Shown here: one piece after another, positions 42,991-43,686 of the stretch
Layout: every line of letters starts with the position of its first letter
Position numbering within the stretch: position 1 is the stretch's first letter
Source of the DNA: Candidatus Equicola stercoris
GTDB lineage: Bacteria > Bacteroidota > Bacteroidia > Bacteroidales > Bacteroidaceae
Reading direction: 5' to 3'
Length of the DNA: 43,686 nucleotides
Assembly: GCA_018065415.1 (NCBI GenBank)
Contig: JAGHTI010000019.1
Coordinates: forward strand, 1-43,686
Notes under the pieces: model-generated
What the model was told of the DNA's origin: nothing
Database searches by the model: none
What the model saw: only the letters and a program-made list of their open reading frames with translations
Position numbers and translations under genes: made by a program

Positions 42991-43070
42991 TATGGAAAAT
43001 GGAATTCATTCACTAATTATAAATCTTAAAACAAACAAATTATGAAAAAAGTATTTTTTATTGCAGTTGC
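42991..43070 (+). repeat. Shared leader and signal-peptide DNA, copy 3
   Basis: TATGGAAAATGGAATTCATTCACTAATTATAAATCTTAAAACAAAC leads to ATGAAAAAAGTATTTTTTATTG. Similarity to copy 2 covers the upstream region and the first six or so codons, then stops; this gene has a type I signal in place of a lipobox. Confidence 0.8.
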
Positions 43071-43665
43071 AATGATTGTCGCAATGTCGGCAAATGCTCA
43101 GTTCTCTAATGGTGGAAATTCTTCCGATGAAATCAAGAATTTCAATGAAGTATATTTCCAGTATGGTCCTCATTCTCTGTCTGCTGATGGTCACACAGAA
43201 AGCGGATATAATGGTTTTACTCTCGGTTACAACAAGGCAATAAGCATCATGTCAACAGCTCCATTGTATTTCAAGGTAGGTGGTAATATTCGTTTTAACA
43301 CGTATTCTAAAGATCAGGGCAAATATGAATACAAATTTAAAACCTTTGCTGTTAATGTTCCATTGAGCATTGCTTACGATTTTAACATCCCTAATTCTGA
43401 TTTCACTATTGAACCTTATGCAGGTCTTAACTTTGACGTATATGCTTGGGGTGAAAATAAATATACTGATAGTCATGATTCGGAAACTGAAGACATCTTT
43501 AGTGGTGATGATGCACCAAGTCGTTTCCAGCTGGGTTGGCACATAGGTGCAAATGTTGCATTCCGCCAGGTATTCCTCGGCTTCCAGTATGGAACAGACT
43601 TCACAGAATTTGGGGAAAAATGCCACTTCAATAAACCAGAAATTAGATTGGGTTATAGGTTCTAA
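43042..43665 (+). CDS. Outer membrane beta-barrel protein
   Basis: The 207-residue protein has a type I signal peptide (MKKVFFIAVAMIVAMSANA, cleavage before QFSNG) and a mature part of alternating amphipathic strands, such as YNGFTLGYNKAISIM, LYFKVGGNIRFNTYS, FAVNVPLSIAYDF, FTIEPYAGLNFDVYAWG, FQLGWHIGANVAFRQ and VFLGFQYGTDFTEF. It ends in IRLGYRF, the terminal aromatic typical of outer membrane barrels. About eight strands are visible, as in OmpX/OmpA-like or DUF6850-type small barrels; the exact family is not recognised. The stop is 18 bases inside the window edge, and no terminator is visible. Confidence 0.85.
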   Translation: MKKVFFIAVAMIVAMSANAQFSNGGNSSDEIKNFNEVYFQYGPHSLSADGHTESGYNGFTLGYNKAISIMSTAPLYFKVGGNIRFNTYSKDQGKYEYKFKTFAVNVPLSIAYDFNIPNSDFTIEPYAGLNFDVYAWGENKYTDSHDSETEDIFSGDDAPSRFQLGWHIGANVAFRQVFLGFQYGTDFTEFGEKCHFNKPEIRLGYRF

Positions 43666-43686
43666 ACAATTTATATGATATAATCA

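Overview
This window reads as a chromosomal segment from the phylum Bacteroidota, order Bacteroidales, most likely a Prevotella-like organism. Three things point there. Promoters of the Bacteroidota type (TTTG, 18-20 bases, TAnnTTTG) sit before several genes, and E. coli-style -10/-35 pairs and strong Shine-Dalgarno sites are lacking. Phylum-specific families are present (DUF4290, DUF3098, lipoproteins whose lipobox Cys is followed by an Asp run). The division/cell-wall cluster has the Bacteroidales gene order. Nearly all of the window is core housekeeping DNA with intact genes; only the two ends look accessory.

Left edge (1-6.1 kb): a 34-bp minisatellite, then sufE and mnmG, which diverge from a short shared region with promoters so close to the start codons that both may be leaderless. 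apt, uvrC and a secreted beta-propeller glycosidase-like gene follow.

Centre (6.4-21.8 kb): an uninterrupted dcw cluster, mraZ-rsmH-ftsL-like-ftsI-murE-mraY-murD-ftsW-murG-murC-ftsQ-ftsA-ftsZ, with small gaps or stop/start overlaps throughout. It makes the cytoplasmic and lipid-linked peptidoglycan precursors and the divisome that polymerises them. A two-repeat TGGGN box, the expected MraZ operator, lies just upstream of the mraZ promoter. murF, murB and ddl are not in the cluster.

21.8-24.5 kb is a minus-strand unit yicC-gmk-nadD-recO. 24.6-30.3 kb is a plus-strand unit tsaB-DUF4290-murA-rimM-dxr-rseP. Its MurA has Asp in place of the fosfomycin-target Cys. A bidirectional terminator and a minus-strand tRNA-Asn(GTT) with a clear promoter follow. 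30.5-35.7 kb holds an S41 protease, a PBP4-type dacB, typA and folK. 35.7-39.7 kb is a minus-strand unit ftsX-DUF3098-uppP-truB-queA driven by a strong promoter match.

Right edge (39.8-43.7 kb): a strong promoter match opens a ~285-nt region with no convincing gene that ends in a large GC-rich stem and a U-rich tail, a good candidate for an unassigned structured small RNA. Beyond it are a small HTH-like protein, a convergent AAA+ ATPase (DUF4143 type) with its own promoter, a perfect 20-bp palindrome, and three consecutive secreted or lipoprotein genes that share nearly the same leader and signal-peptide DNA but have unrelated mature parts. These last elements are the least explained part of the window.

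All family assignments come from reading motifs by eye; no database search was run.
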